This document shows, in pieces, positions 24,515 to 32,763 of a stretch of DNA of 37,906 nucleotides. Position numbers and translations under genes: made by a program. The notes under the pieces were generated by a model. The model was not told the origin of the DNA and ran no database searches. It saw nothing but the letters and a program-made list of their open reading frames with translations. The stretch lies in assembly GCA_964450355.1 (NCBI GenBank), contig CAYVDH010000012.1, positions 1 through 37,906 of the forward strand. Reading direction: 5' to 3'. This stretch comes from CAYVDH01 sp964450355 (GTDB lineage: Bacteria > Bacteroidota > Bacteroidia > NS11-12g > UBA955). The first letter of the stretch is position 1; every line of letters starts with the position of its first letter.

Positions 24515-27448
24515 ATGAAAAAATCTATTTTATATTTTTTGTTTTTTTGTTTTTCACTGACTTCTGCAATTGCTCAAAACCAATATTCATCTTATGGGAA
24601 AGAAAAACACGGAAAATACACCTATACCAAAGTGAGTAATGACCCTACCAAAACTCGTTGGTATGTTTTAGAAAATGGTTTGACAGTGATTTTGTCTGTC
24701 AATAAAAATCAACCTAGAATTCAAACATTGATTGCCACTAAAGCTGGAAGTAAAAACGATCCTGCTGATAACACTGGATTAGCTCATTACCTTGAACACA
24801 TGTTATTTAAAGGCACTGACAAATATGGTACTCAAGATTTTGCACAAGAAAAAATATATTTAGACAAAATAGATGCTCTTTATGAAAAGTACAATCAAAC
24901 AAAAGATGAGGCTGAAAGAAAAAAAATATACCGCGAAATTGATAGCATCAGTGGGATTGCTGCTAAATACAGTATAGCCAACGAATACGACAAAGTGTGC
25001 CAAAGCATTGGTGCCAACGGAACAAACGCATTTACAAGTGTTGAACAAACTGTGTATTTAAACAACATTCCTAGCAACATGTTGCACCAATGGGTAGAAT
25101 TAGAAGCCGAAAGATACAGAAACCCAATATTAAGATTATTTCACACCGAACTAGAAGCTGTTTATGAAGAAAAAAACATATCATTAGATAGTGATGGTGA
25201 CGAAGCATACGAAAAATTATACGCTAGCTTGTTCAGAGCACATCCATATGGGACTCAAACTACCATTGGAACGATAGATCATCTTAAAAATCCTTCGTTA
25301 AAAAAAATCAGAGAATACTACAACACTTATTACGTTCCTAATAACATGGCAATCATCTTATCTGGCGATTTTGAATATGAAATTGCCATTGAAATGATAG
25401 ATAAACATTTCTCTTACATGAAACCCAAACCATTGCCTGTATTTACTTTTCAACCTGAATACCCTAGAGGCTGGAAAGATAGCATTTCTGTTGTTGGGAC
25501 TGATGCAGCTAACGTGATGATAGCTTGGAGAATTGATAATTCAAATAAAAAACGCCATGCCCTTATTTCTCTCATTGATTTGATATTAAATAATTCCAAA
25601 GCTGGACTTATTGATTTAAACTTGGTGAAAGCGCAAAAAGTACTTTCTGCCAGTTCAGAACCAGATATCATGAAAGATTATTCCGTACATTTACTCACAG
25701 GAAAACCAAAACAAGGCCAATCTTTAGAAGAAGTTGCTAATTTGTTGTTAGCTCAAATCGAAAAAATTAAACAAGGTGAATTTGATGTTAAAATCATAAA
25801 AAGCATCATAGCAAACAATGAAGTTGAACAAACACAAAAGCTAGAATCTGCTGATGGTGTAGCTTATTCTTTATTGAACAGTTTTGTGTTAGACAAACCT
25901 TGGATGAAATCATTGAATGAAAATTATGAAATGAGTAAAATCACCAAAGAAGAAATCGTTGAATTTGCTAATGAATATTACACAAGTGGATTTAGTATTG
26001 TTTACAAAAGAACAGGTGAAGACTCTAAAATTGAAAAAATCGAAAAACCACAAATAACCGAAGTAGAACTCAACAGAAACAAAACCTCATCATTTGTAAA
26101 AGAACTATTAGAAGAAGAGGCAGATACTATCTTGCCTGTTTATTTAAATTACGAGAAAGACATTGAAAAAGGTTCGATTAAACATAAAGTGCCATTTTTA
26201 TACAAAAAAAATGAAACGAATAAATTATTCTCCTTGTATTACATCATTGAATCAGGTAAATTCAATGATAAAAAATTGCCTTTTGCATTGGATTATTTAC
26301 AATTCATTGGAACAGATAAATACACAGCCACTGATTTAAGTTTAAAATTTTATGAATTAGCATGTAACTTTGGAATATCTGCAGGTGAAAACAGAAGTTA
26401 TGTATACTTAAATGGTCCACAAGAAAATTTTGAACAAGCAATTGAACTATTTGAGCATTTATTATCCAATGCAAAGCCCGATCAAGAAGCATTAAATAAG
26501 TACATAGAAAGACAATTAAAAAGCAGAACAGATGCCAAATTAAATAAACGAGCAATCACCTCAGCATTGAGTACTTATGCCTTATATGGCAAAGTGAATC
26601 CAAGGACTTACACCTTGTCAAATGCAGAGTTAAAATCACTAACTGCGCTTGAATTAATCAATACAATTAAAAAATTAACTCATTACAAGCACCAAATCAT
26701 GTATTATGGTCCTAGTTCAAAAGTAGATATAGAGACCTTATTGGCATTAAAACACAACTTGCCAGAAACCTTATTGGAACCAAACAAAGCCATGGAATTT
26801 GTTCCACAACAAACATTGACTAACAAGGTGTTTTTTACACATTATGAAATGGTACAAGCAGACATCAATTGGAGATTAACAGGCAATACATATAACAACG
26901 AAATTACACCAGTATCAAGGTTATTTAACGAATACTTTGGCGGTGGAATGAGTAGTGTTGTATTTCAAGAAATTAGAGAATCAAGAGCCTTAGCATATTC
27001 TACGAATGCCTACTTCATGCAAGGCAATGCAAAAAATAAAAAGGATATGTTTTCAGCTTTTGTAGGAACGCAAGCAGATAAATTTCATGAGGCCATCAAA
27101 GCGATGTTTGAATTATTAAATAACATGCCTACGAACGAAGAGAGTTTCAACCAAGCTAAACAAGCCATTTTAAGCAATATCAGTGCTGAGAGAATCATTA
27201 AATCAGATGTGTTTTTTAGTTATTTAAACGCAATGGATTTAGGATTAAACAAAGACAACAGACAATTTGTATATGAAAAAATAAAGTCATTAACATTAAA
27301 AGACATCAAAACATTTCATGAACAAACCATACAAAATAAAAAGTGGATTTTAAGTGTAGTAGGTTCAAAAGAAAAACTTAAACCTGAGGATTTAAAAAAA
27401 TATGGAGAATTACAAATTGTGAGTCTCGAAGAGATATTTGGGTATTAG
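24515..27448 (+). CDS. Secreted M16-family (pitrilysin/insulinase-like) zinc peptidase
   Basis: A 977-aa exported metallopeptidase with two tandem M16 halves. The signal peptide covers residues 1-19 (ending SAIAQ). The inverted zinc motif HYLEH is at 91-95 (H91, E94 as general base, H95). The third ligand is most likely in ELEAVYEEKN around 214-218; the distance is longer than in classical M16 enzymes because of a charged helical insertion at about 118-150, which I believe is common in Bacteroidota homologues. The second half (about 550-960) lacks the zinc motif but keeps the NEYFGGGMSSVVFQEIRESRALAYS block typical of the partner domain. Start: ATG at 24515, three codons after an in-frame TTG that lies inside the promoter box. 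It probably degrades peptides in the periplasm. Confidence 0.93.
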   Translation: MKKSILYFLFFCFSLTSAIAQNQYSSYGKEKHGKYTYTKVSNDPTKTRWYVLENGLTVILSVNKNQPRIQTLIATKAGSKNDPADNTGLAHYLEHMLFKGTDKYGTQDFAQEKIYLDKIDALYEKYNQTKDEAERKKIYREIDSISGIAAKYSIANEYDKVCQSIGANGTNAFTSVEQTVYLNNIPSNMLHQWVELEAERYRNPILRLFHTELEAVYEEKNISLDSDGDEAYEKLYASLFRAHPYGTQTTIGTIDHLKNPSLKKIREYYNTYYVPNNMAIILSGDFEYEIAIEMIDKHFSYMKPKPLPVFTFQPEYPRGWKDSISVVGTDAANVMIAWRIDNSNKKRHALISLIDLILNNSKAGLIDLNLVKAQKVLSASSEPDIMKDYSVHLLTGKPKQGQSLEEVANLLLAQIEKIKQGEFDVKIIKSIIANNEVEQTQKLESADGVAYSLLNSFVLDKPWMKSLNENYEMSKITKEEIVEFANEYYTSGFSIVYKRTGEDSKIEKIEKPQITEVELNRNKTSSFVKELLEEEADTILPVYLNYEKDIEKGSIKHKVPFLYKKNETNKLFSLYYIIESGKFNDKKLPFALDYLQFIGTDKYTATDLSLKFYELACNFGISAGENRSYVYLNGPQENFEQAIELFEHLLSNAKPDQEALNKYIERQLKSRTDAKLNKRAITSALSTYALYGKVNPRTYTLSNAELKSLTALELINTIKKLTHYKHQIMYYGPSSKVDIETLLALKHNLPETLLEPNKAMEFVPQQTLTNKVFFTHYEMVQADINWRLTGNTYNNEITPVSRLFNEYFGGGMSSVVFQEIRESRALAYSTNAYFMQGNAKNKKDMFSAFVGTQADKFHEAIKAMFELLNNMPTNEESFNQAKQAILSNISAERIIKSDVFFSYLNAMDLGLNKDNRQFVYEKIKSLTLKDIKTFHEQTIQNKKWILSVVGSKEKLKPEDLKKYGELQIVSLEEIFGY

Positions 27449-27490
27449 GGAATAGATAAAATCACTAAAGTGAAAATGTCTTAAAAATTA

Positions 27491-28594
27491 ATGTTTAAAT
27501 TTTTTGCGATTGCTCTATTGTTGTTTTGTTCTTCTATTGAGGCAACACCTATTGATTTCGATTCAATTAAAAAAATAAATACTATACATTATAAAGGTAA
27601 GAACAAAGTAATAAAATTGGTTTGTACATCCAAAACAAGACATGTTAGTAAAGAATCATCGTATTATAAATTAATTAAAATTGACAATAACAATTCGTTG
27701 ATTTATATAGATTCTTTTACTGTTTTAACTTATAAAGTTATAAATGACAGTTTGTTTTACAAACACAGAGACAGTTTATCATATACATTTTACCAAGCAA
27801 TTTCAAAAGAAAACGATTGGCAAAATTGGATTTTTTCAAATCATTTGTTCTTTTTAAATTATTTTCCAATAGCTGAAAATAAAAGTTTTTGGGGAAAAGA
27901 GTTTAAAACTCCAAAAATCTCTATACAAAATGATTATTTAAGATATACTCAAAGGTCTAAAAATAACAAAATAATTAGAGATCTTTATTTTAATCAGGAT
28001 TACATTTTAATAGGAGCAGAATATATCAATATTGATAAAAATTCGATAACAGAAAAATTTACTGTAAATTATGAAATATTTGAAAACTCAAGTATTGAAG
28101 GAATTGCAAACATTAAGGAGTACGGACCTTTCAGAAAAAATGTAAAAGCATACATAAAAGAATTGCCAATTAAAGACACTTTTAAATCCAATGTCTTTCC
28201 AGTTATATCTGACCAAATTAGATTAAAAAAAATTGACACACAAAAGATTAAATATTATGTGATTGACTTTTGGTACATTTCATGTGGTCCGTGTCACTTA
28301 TTGAGAAAAGAATTAGAAAAACTTGCCACAAAATACAATAAAAGCAATGTGTATTTTTTTGGATTTAATGCTTATGATACTTATCAAGATGTACTAAATT
28401 TTACTAAACTTAAGCATTTAAAAATTGATGAAATAGATAGAACTTTAGGTAAATTGTCGCAATATGTTTACACAAGTCATCCTACTACCTTAGTATTAGA
28501 TAGTGATTTAAATATCATTTCAATGTTTAAAGGTTATAGCATTGAAAATATAAAAAAAATAGAACAGTTATTGTTAAGTTTGAAAAGGTTTTAA
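27491..28594 (+). CDS. TlpA-like thioredoxin-fold exported protein
   Basis: A 367-aa exported protein with a signal peptide (about 1-18, ending SIEAT). Residues 20-235 form a beta-rich domain I do not recognise. The C-terminal thioredoxin domain (about 240-367) has the active site CGPC (C265, C268) in YISCGPCHLLRKEL and the cis-Pro segment SHPTTLVLD. This layout, a lineage-specific N-terminal domain with a TlpA/ResA-like C-terminal one, is common in Bacteroidota and points to periplasmic disulfide reduction or thioredoxin-like exchange. There is no clear promoter box; it lies 42 bases after the M16 gene and may be read from it. Base composition is more AT-rich than the neighbours. Its stop shares TTAA with the convergent gene. 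Confidence 0.82.
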   Translation: MFKFFAIALLLFCSSIEATPIDFDSIKKINTIHYKGKNKVIKLVCTSKTRHVSKESSYYKLIKIDNNNSLIYIDSFTVLTYKVINDSLFYKHRDSLSYTFYQAISKENDWQNWIFSNHLFFLNYFPIAENKSFWGKEFKTPKISIQNDYLRYTQRSKNNKIIRDLYFNQDYILIGAEYINIDKNSITEKFTVNYEIFENSSIEGIANIKEYGPFRKNVKAYIKELPIKDTFKSNVFPVISDQIRLKKIDTQKIKYYVIDFWYISCGPCHLLRKELEKLATKYNKSNVYFFGFNAYDTYQDVLNFTKLKHLKIDEIDRTLGKLSQYVYTSHPTTLVLDSDLNIISMFKGYSIENIKKIEQLLLSLKRF

Positions 28595-29124
28595 ACACTT
28601 TTTTCGCCAACAAAATAGTCGTCTTTGTGTTTGAATAACACATTGAAAGTAGTGAGTGTGCCATAGATACGAGTGATGTATTGTTGCATATTTACTTTGT
28701 CTTCATCGCTTAGTATTTTATGGCTATTAATGTTTTGTTCCAACACACGAAGTCTATCTCGCAACATCACTATTTTATGAAAAAATGTATCAATAGGAAT
28801 TTCTTTCGGTTGAGTACTTGGGTCGAAAGCTTTTAATAACATGGTTCCACCTTTCCATTTTTCACCTAACATCACCAGTTCTGTTGCATCTGTATAGCGT
28901 TGCATGAGGTTGTAAAAAATGTCTTCAATTTCGTCTTTAGTCACCATGTTTCTAAATCCTTCCAACACTTCTACTACTTCTATGTCATTTGTTTTTCTGT
29001 CTATTTCACGCGTTCCGCCCTGAAAAAAACTGATTGTAAATGTTTCTAATCCTATACGGCAAATAATGCCATCGCCATATTGATAATGTTTAATGCGACT
29101 TCCTATGGTTAATTCATTGTTCAT
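28591..29124 (-). CDS. Conserved cytoplasmic protein, Tudor/CarD-like N-terminus
   Basis: A 177-aa protein of unknown function with no signal peptide or membrane segment. The first 50 residues (IGSRIKHYQYGDGIICRIG, then FTISFFQGGTREID) have the small beta-barrel pattern of CarD-, Tudor- or DUF3553-like domains: a conserved H-x-YGDG turn, then a strand ending in an aromatic and glycine-rich turn. The rest is helical and charged, with FHKIVMLRDRLRVLEQNI as a probable amphipathic or coiled-coil helix. Such barrels often contact RNA polymerase, nucleic acid or helicases, but nothing here proves it. It has its own -7 box and is divergent from the GIY-YIG gene. Confidence 0.65.
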   Translation of the reverse strand: MNNELTIGSRIKHYQYGDGIICRIGLETFTISFFQGGTREIDRKTNDIEVVEVLEGFRNMVTKDEIEDIFYNLMQRYTDATELVMLGEKWKGGTMLLKAFDPSTQPKEIPIDTFFHKIVMLRDRLRVLEQNINSHKILSDEDKVNMQQYITRIYGTLTTFNVLFKHKDDYFVGEKSV

Positions 29125-29134
29125 ATTTAGAAAA

Positions 29135-29142
29135 CAAATTTA
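29135..29142 (-). promoter_or_regulatory. -7 promoter element of the 177-aa protein gene
   Basis: Minus-strand TAAATTTG, exact match, ends 10 bases before the ATG. Confidence 0.5.
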
Positions 29143-29197
29143 AAGGTTATTTTTCAAATTTTGAATTTCATCCTTTTAATATTTAAGATTCTATATT

Positions 29198-29205
29198 TAG
29201 ATTTG
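29198..29205 (+). promoter_or_regulatory. -7 promoter element of the GIY-YIG gene
   Basis: TAGATTTG, exact match, ends 10 bases before the ATG. It is divergent from the box at 29135-29142. Confidence 0.5.
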
Positions 29206-29215
29206 TAAAGCAAAG

Positions 29216-29512
29216 ATGAATATATCTTACATGTATATCTTAAAATGTGCCAATGGAAATTACTACACAGGAAGTACAAAAAACTTAGAATTGAGATTAG
29301 CGCAACATCAAAATGACGAAGGTGCTAATTATACAAGAAAAAATTTACCTGTAGAACTGGTCTATTACGAAGAGTTTACAAGAATAGATGAAGCATTTTA
29401 TAGAGAAAAACAAGTACAAGGATGGAGCAGAAAGAAAAAGGAAGCATTAATAAAAGGCAATTATCATGAGTTACCTTTTTTAGCGATGAATTACAAAGAT
29501 AGATTTAAATAA
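29216..29512 (+). CDS. GIY-YIG nuclease-domain protein (UPF0213/YhbQ-like)
   Basis: A stand-alone GIY-YIG domain of 98 aa. The motif appears as YMYILKC (residues 5-11) and YYTGST, followed by the helix LELRLAQHQ with the conserved Arg, and FYREKQVQGWSRKKKEALI, which contains the conserved glutamate. This is the YhbQ/UPF0213 subgroup of small single-domain proteins; family members are proposed DNA-repair-type nucleases but the cellular role is unsettled. Free-standing copies like this are numerous in Bacteroidota and tend to move between genomes. The ORF is followed within 2 bases by a REP-like palindrome. Confidence 0.88.
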   Translation: MNISYMYILKCANGNYYTGSTKNLELRLAQHQNDEGANYTRKNLPVELVYYEEFTRIDEAFYREKQVQGWSRKKKEALIKGNYHELPFLAMNYKDRFK

Positions 29513-29513
29513 T

Positions 29514-29566
29514 GAGCTCCCTTCGACAAGCTCAGGGAGCTTTTGTTGTTCATTGAGCTTGTCGAA
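29514..29566. repeat. REP-like compound palindrome with terminator hairpin
   Basis: Two mutually exclusive hairpins share sequence. The inner one pairs AGCTCCCT (29515-29522) with AGGGAGCT (29534-29541) around an 11-base loop and is followed by TTTTGTTGTT, so it can act as a terminator for the GIY-YIG gene. The outer one pairs TTCGACAAGCTCA (29522-29534) perfectly with TGAGCTTGTCGAA (29554-29566). The CTTCGACAAGCTCA core resembles dispersed intergenic palindromes that I recall from many bacterial genomes. Its higher GC content stands out from the surrounding spacer. Confidence 0.65.
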
Positions 29567-29648
29567 ATGAACAAATGGATTTCGTATCCTTTTATCCCCC
29601 TCATTCACAAACATTTTGGCATATTTATTGTTTTAATGTTGAGCGATT

Positions 29649-31112
29649 ATGTCAAAAAAATCAATTTTCTCATTCGTTGTATTATTTTATTATGCTTTAT
29701 CCAATGGACAATGTAACATAGATTTTACTGGCTTAAGTTTTACAGATAGATACACTGGCTCTGGCAGCGGCACAGACATTGAATTAGCACTTAACAATGG
29801 CACACCTTCACTTTTATCATATTCTTTTAATCTCAATTCATGGGATGAAACTAACAACGATTGTCTAAATCCAGGTGGGGTAGATGATGTCACTGTGACT
29901 ATAGAAATGATTCAAACCTACGATGTGTATGGCGGTAGCATTTTAGATTTAACTGCTCCAAATACACACGAAGTTAGATTCAGTGGAACGTTGGGATTTC
30001 AAGGAGATATTCCCATGAACAATTCTGGTACTCGAAGAACTACAAATGGCGATGTAAGAGGTTATAAAGTGACAGTGAGATTTGCTCCGCATGTGTACAT
30101 TCAAGCATCAGACATGCAAGTATTACTCAATAGCATCAATACCAGAGGATCAGTATTTGAATCTGCAGCCATTGAATTTCTAAATCCTTCTGGAGCTAAG
30201 TATGGCGTAGCTCAATATTCAGGTTTTTATGGCAGCGGAAGCCGTCCTATCAATGTTCCTAGTTGTCCTACTGGACCTGTCACTGGTCATTCATTTGTGC
30301 CTACTTCTAATCCATGGTTCAGAGCTTCAGGAACAAAAGGTACTTTTTTTGCTCAATCCACTGCTACAGTCAACATCAACGATATATGCAATCCTGTCGC
30401 AGGAACCACCGGAAGCAACGATGTGAAATCAGTCGATGCAGTTACAGATGCTGGCCTAGCTGCTACAGATTTAATTGGAGGTTTTGTTTATACATTATTA
30501 TTAGAAGATGTAGCTGGTGCACCTAATGATGTCACTAGAACTTCAACTTCTGCTAATTTAACTTCTTCTATCCGTGGTTTTAACCTTTCTGCCATTCCAT
30601 TGTCTATTTCCATTTCACAATTCAAAGCCGAATTGAAAAACAACAAAGCAGAATTAACATGGTTATCTGAACCTAATTCCAATACAAAAGAATTTGAAAT
30701 AATTAAAAGCAACGATCAAATCCATTGGCAAACAATGCATAAAATTCAAGCTTACAACTCTGTGACAAAATACCAATGGACAGATGAATTCCTTGTAGAT
30801 AAATCCATTAATTATTATCAAATAAAATCCATTGGTTTTGATGGTGAAACAGCTGTTTCTAACATTGTTAAAATTAATTTAAACAACCATGACTTAACCG
30901 TTTTTCCAAATCCGGTCAATGATGTAGTCAATGTTTCCATTCAAAGGGATGAAATCGATTTTTTAAATCTTACTGATGCATTGGGAAAATCTGTTATGGA
31001 TTTAATCAACATTCAAGAAGATGGAATAGTGAAATTGGATTTAAGTCAATTGACTTCTGGTGTGTATTACCTGTACATCAATAAGCAAGTTCATCAACTC
31101 GTTAAGCCTTAA
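29649..31112 (+). CDS. T9SS type A sorting-domain secreted protein
   Basis: A 487-aa exported protein with a signal peptide (1-20, ending LSNGQ). Residues 21-315 form a beta-rich region, rich in Gly, Ser, Thr and Asn, that I do not recognise; it contains few cysteines and no catalytic motif. Residues about 318-412 look like a fibronectin-III-like domain (AELTWLSEPNSNTKEFEIIKS). The C-terminus from FPNP (419) to the end is a type A T9SS sorting signal, with LDLSQLTSGVYYLYI as the usual last strands. The protein should cross the outer membrane by T9SS and be released or anchored on the surface. It is not in an obvious operon; its 3' end lies 3 bases from the convergent OstA-like gene. Confidence 0.85.
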   Translation: MSKKSIFSFVVLFYYALSNGQCNIDFTGLSFTDRYTGSGSGTDIELALNNGTPSLLSYSFNLNSWDETNNDCLNPGGVDDVTVTIEMIQTYDVYGGSILDLTAPNTHEVRFSGTLGFQGDIPMNNSGTRRTTNGDVRGYKVTVRFAPHVYIQASDMQVLLNSINTRGSVFESAAIEFLNPSGAKYGVAQYSGFYGSGSRPINVPSCPTGPVTGHSFVPTSNPWFRASGTKGTFFAQSTATVNINDICNPVAGTTGSNDVKSVDAVTDAGLAATDLIGGFVYTLLLEDVAGAPNDVTRTSTSANLTSSIRGFNLSAIPLSISISQFKAELKNNKAELTWLSEPNSNTKEFEIIKSNDQIHWQTMHKIQAYNSVTKYQWTDEFLVDKSINYYQIKSIGFDGETAVSNIVKINLNNHDLTVFPNPVNDVVNVSIQRDEIDFLNLTDALGKSVMDLINIQEDGIVKLDLSQLTSGVYYLYINKQVHQLVKP

Positions 31113-31140
31113 TTCCTATTTTTTTGTTTTTTTAGGCTTA
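31103..31140. terminator. Possible hairpin at the convergent gene ends
   Basis: TAAGCCT (31103-31109) pairs with AGGCTTA (31134-31140) around a T-rich 24-base loop, straddling the stop codons of the T9SS gene and the OstA-like gene. On the plus strand it is followed by GGTTTTGTTTTTATC, giving a weak terminator shape. Confidence 0.3.
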
Positions 31141-32720
31141 GGTTTTGTTTTTATCTTTGTTTTATTAGATGGAGTTGCTTCTTTTTTAATCATCACAATT
31201 TCTTTTCTTTTTGTTCTTTCAATAAAGGTGCTTAGGATTGGTTTGTTCTCAATTTGCCAATTGAGGCCACTTAATAATTTTTCGGTTTGAGGAAAGTCTT
31301 TTATGGGATACATTTTGCCTTCGGGAGCCCCATAGAATTTAATGCCTTGAACTTTGTTGCTGTCCAATTGTATTTTCATTTTTTCGCATTTTACTTTATT
31401 CACTCCAGTGTATTCTGCACTATCAGTTTCGTTGTTTCTTAAATAATAAATGCTTTCAGCGTTGTTTTCAACCAAAACACTTTTTAATTTGTTGTCATCA
31501 AAAGTGTTGGTCATCAATTTGCCAGCAATTTGATTGTAATTTTCCGTGTTTATCTGTGAGGCTAAAAAGGCATTGCCAATCACTCGCATCAAAGATATTT
31601 TTTTGTTTTTCATTAAAATATGCATGGTATCGCCAGTAATTTGATTTTTATCATTCCACAGAATTGGATTATGATACAAGCTGATGGTAGAATCATTGAA
31701 ACGATATACCAATGAATCGCATTTCCCTTGAAATTCTAATTGAGAAATTTCAGTACGAGGGTAGGCCAATAATTTTCTATTTAATGAGTCGTTTACAAAA
31801 TAAAAAGTATCTGCCATGACATACAAAGTGTCGTCTTCGCTACGTTGAATAGCAACAGGAAATTGAGTGATGGTAGTTTCTTTGGTTTTTTGTTTGTACA
31901 ATCCCTTTTGTCCATATACTTCAATGTTTTCTGTTGAATCATACAGTTTTAAATTGCCATAAGCTCTGCCTATTTCTGTTTTTTTATCGTACAACAAGCT
32001 GTCGGCACTGATGGTGTTTGTTCCGCTGTAGATAGTTGCACCTTTGCTAAATTGTGCTTTCTGGCTAGCAGTGTTGTACCATCCATAGTTGCAAGTAATG
32101 GTATTTTCACCACTCACAATTTTAGTAGGGCCATTAAAAAAGGCAGTTTTAGTGTTGGCAAAATACACCAATGTATCGCTGTTCATGGTGTATTCAGGAC
32201 TTGTTAACACTACATTTTTTTTAAAATTAAAATAATTGCCCCTTCGGTAATAATACCCTCTTTGACTTGTTAAATTGTTGCTGCCATTGATGATGTTGGC
32301 GGTATTGGTGTAATACCCAAATTGGTCTTTCACGTTGTAATTAAGCGAAGTAGTAGTAAGGGTCATGTTTTTATCGCTTAATACCACTTGTTTGCCAGTA
32401 ACAAAAGCATTTTTAGTGGCTTCGTCATATTTGAGATAATCACCGCCAGTAAGTGTAAAAGTGTCTGGTTGGAAAATATACACATGACCAAATCCTTCAA
32501 TAACACCTTTCTGTGTGTTGCGAACTGCACTGTCACACATGATGGTTATGCCATCGTGTTTTATCACCACATTGCCTACAATGTAAACCAAGCTGTTTGC
32601 TTGGTCGCCATACAATTTATCTCCACCATTGATTTCTACATTGGTTTGAGCATTCATCGAGTGAATGATGAATAAAGTCAATAATAACGCAAAAAATTTT
32701 ATACTTAATAACTTTTTCAA
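31116..32720 (-). CDS. OstA-like / LptA-domain exported protein
   Basis: A 534-aa exported protein from a TTG start at 32720. The signal peptide reads KKLLSIKFFALLLTLFIIH, ending SMNAQ. The body is made of repeated short beta-strands of the OstA/LptA type (residues about 25-330), such as DKLYGDQANSLVYIVGNVVI and GDYLKYDEATKNAFVTGKQVVL, the fold that forms the periplasmic LPS bridge; Bacteroidota carry long versions of this kind. A Lys/Pro-rich tail (about 500-534) ends the protein. An in-frame ATG at 32765 overlaps the divergent tilS start and lies before the signal peptide, so I reject it. Role in LPS transport is inferred from fold. It converges with the T9SS gene. Confidence 0.8.
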   Translation of the reverse strand: MKKLLSIKFFALLLTLFIIHSMNAQTNVEINGGDKLYGDQANSLVYIVGNVVIKHDGITIMCDSAVRNTQKGVIEGFGHVYIFQPDTFTLTGGDYLKYDEATKNAFVTGKQVVLSDKNMTLTTTSLNYNVKDQFGYYTNTANIINGSNNLTSQRGYYYRRGNYFNFKKNVVLTSPEYTMNSDTLVYFANTKTAFFNGPTKIVSGENTITCNYGWYNTASQKAQFSKGATIYSGTNTISADSLLYDKKTEIGRAYGNLKLYDSTENIEVYGQKGLYKQKTKETTITQFPVAIQRSEDDTLYVMADTFYFVNDSLNRKLLAYPRTEISQLEFQGKCDSLVYRFNDSTISLYHNPILWNDKNQITGDTMHILMKNKKISLMRVIGNAFLASQINTENYNQIAGKLMTNTFDDNKLKSVLVENNAESIYYLRNNETDSAEYTGVNKVKCEKMKIQLDSNKVQGIKFYGAPEGKMYPIKDFPQTEKLLSGLNWQIENKPILSTFIERTKRKEIVMIKKEATPSNKTKIKTKPKPKKTKK

Positions 32721-32741
32721 AATGCAATTATAGGGATTAAT

Positions 32742-32749
32742 TATCTTTG
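32742..32749 (+). promoter_or_regulatory. -7 promoter element of tilS
   Basis: TATCTTTG, exact match, ends 14 bases before the tilS ATG at 32764. Confidence 0.5.
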
Positions 32750-32763
32750 TCAAAATTAATGCC

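Noticed and set aside
29216..29566. GIY-YIG gene plus palindrome as an active mobile element
   Set aside because: No terminal repeats, target-site duplication or transposase are visible; UPF0213-type proteins are normally not transposases.
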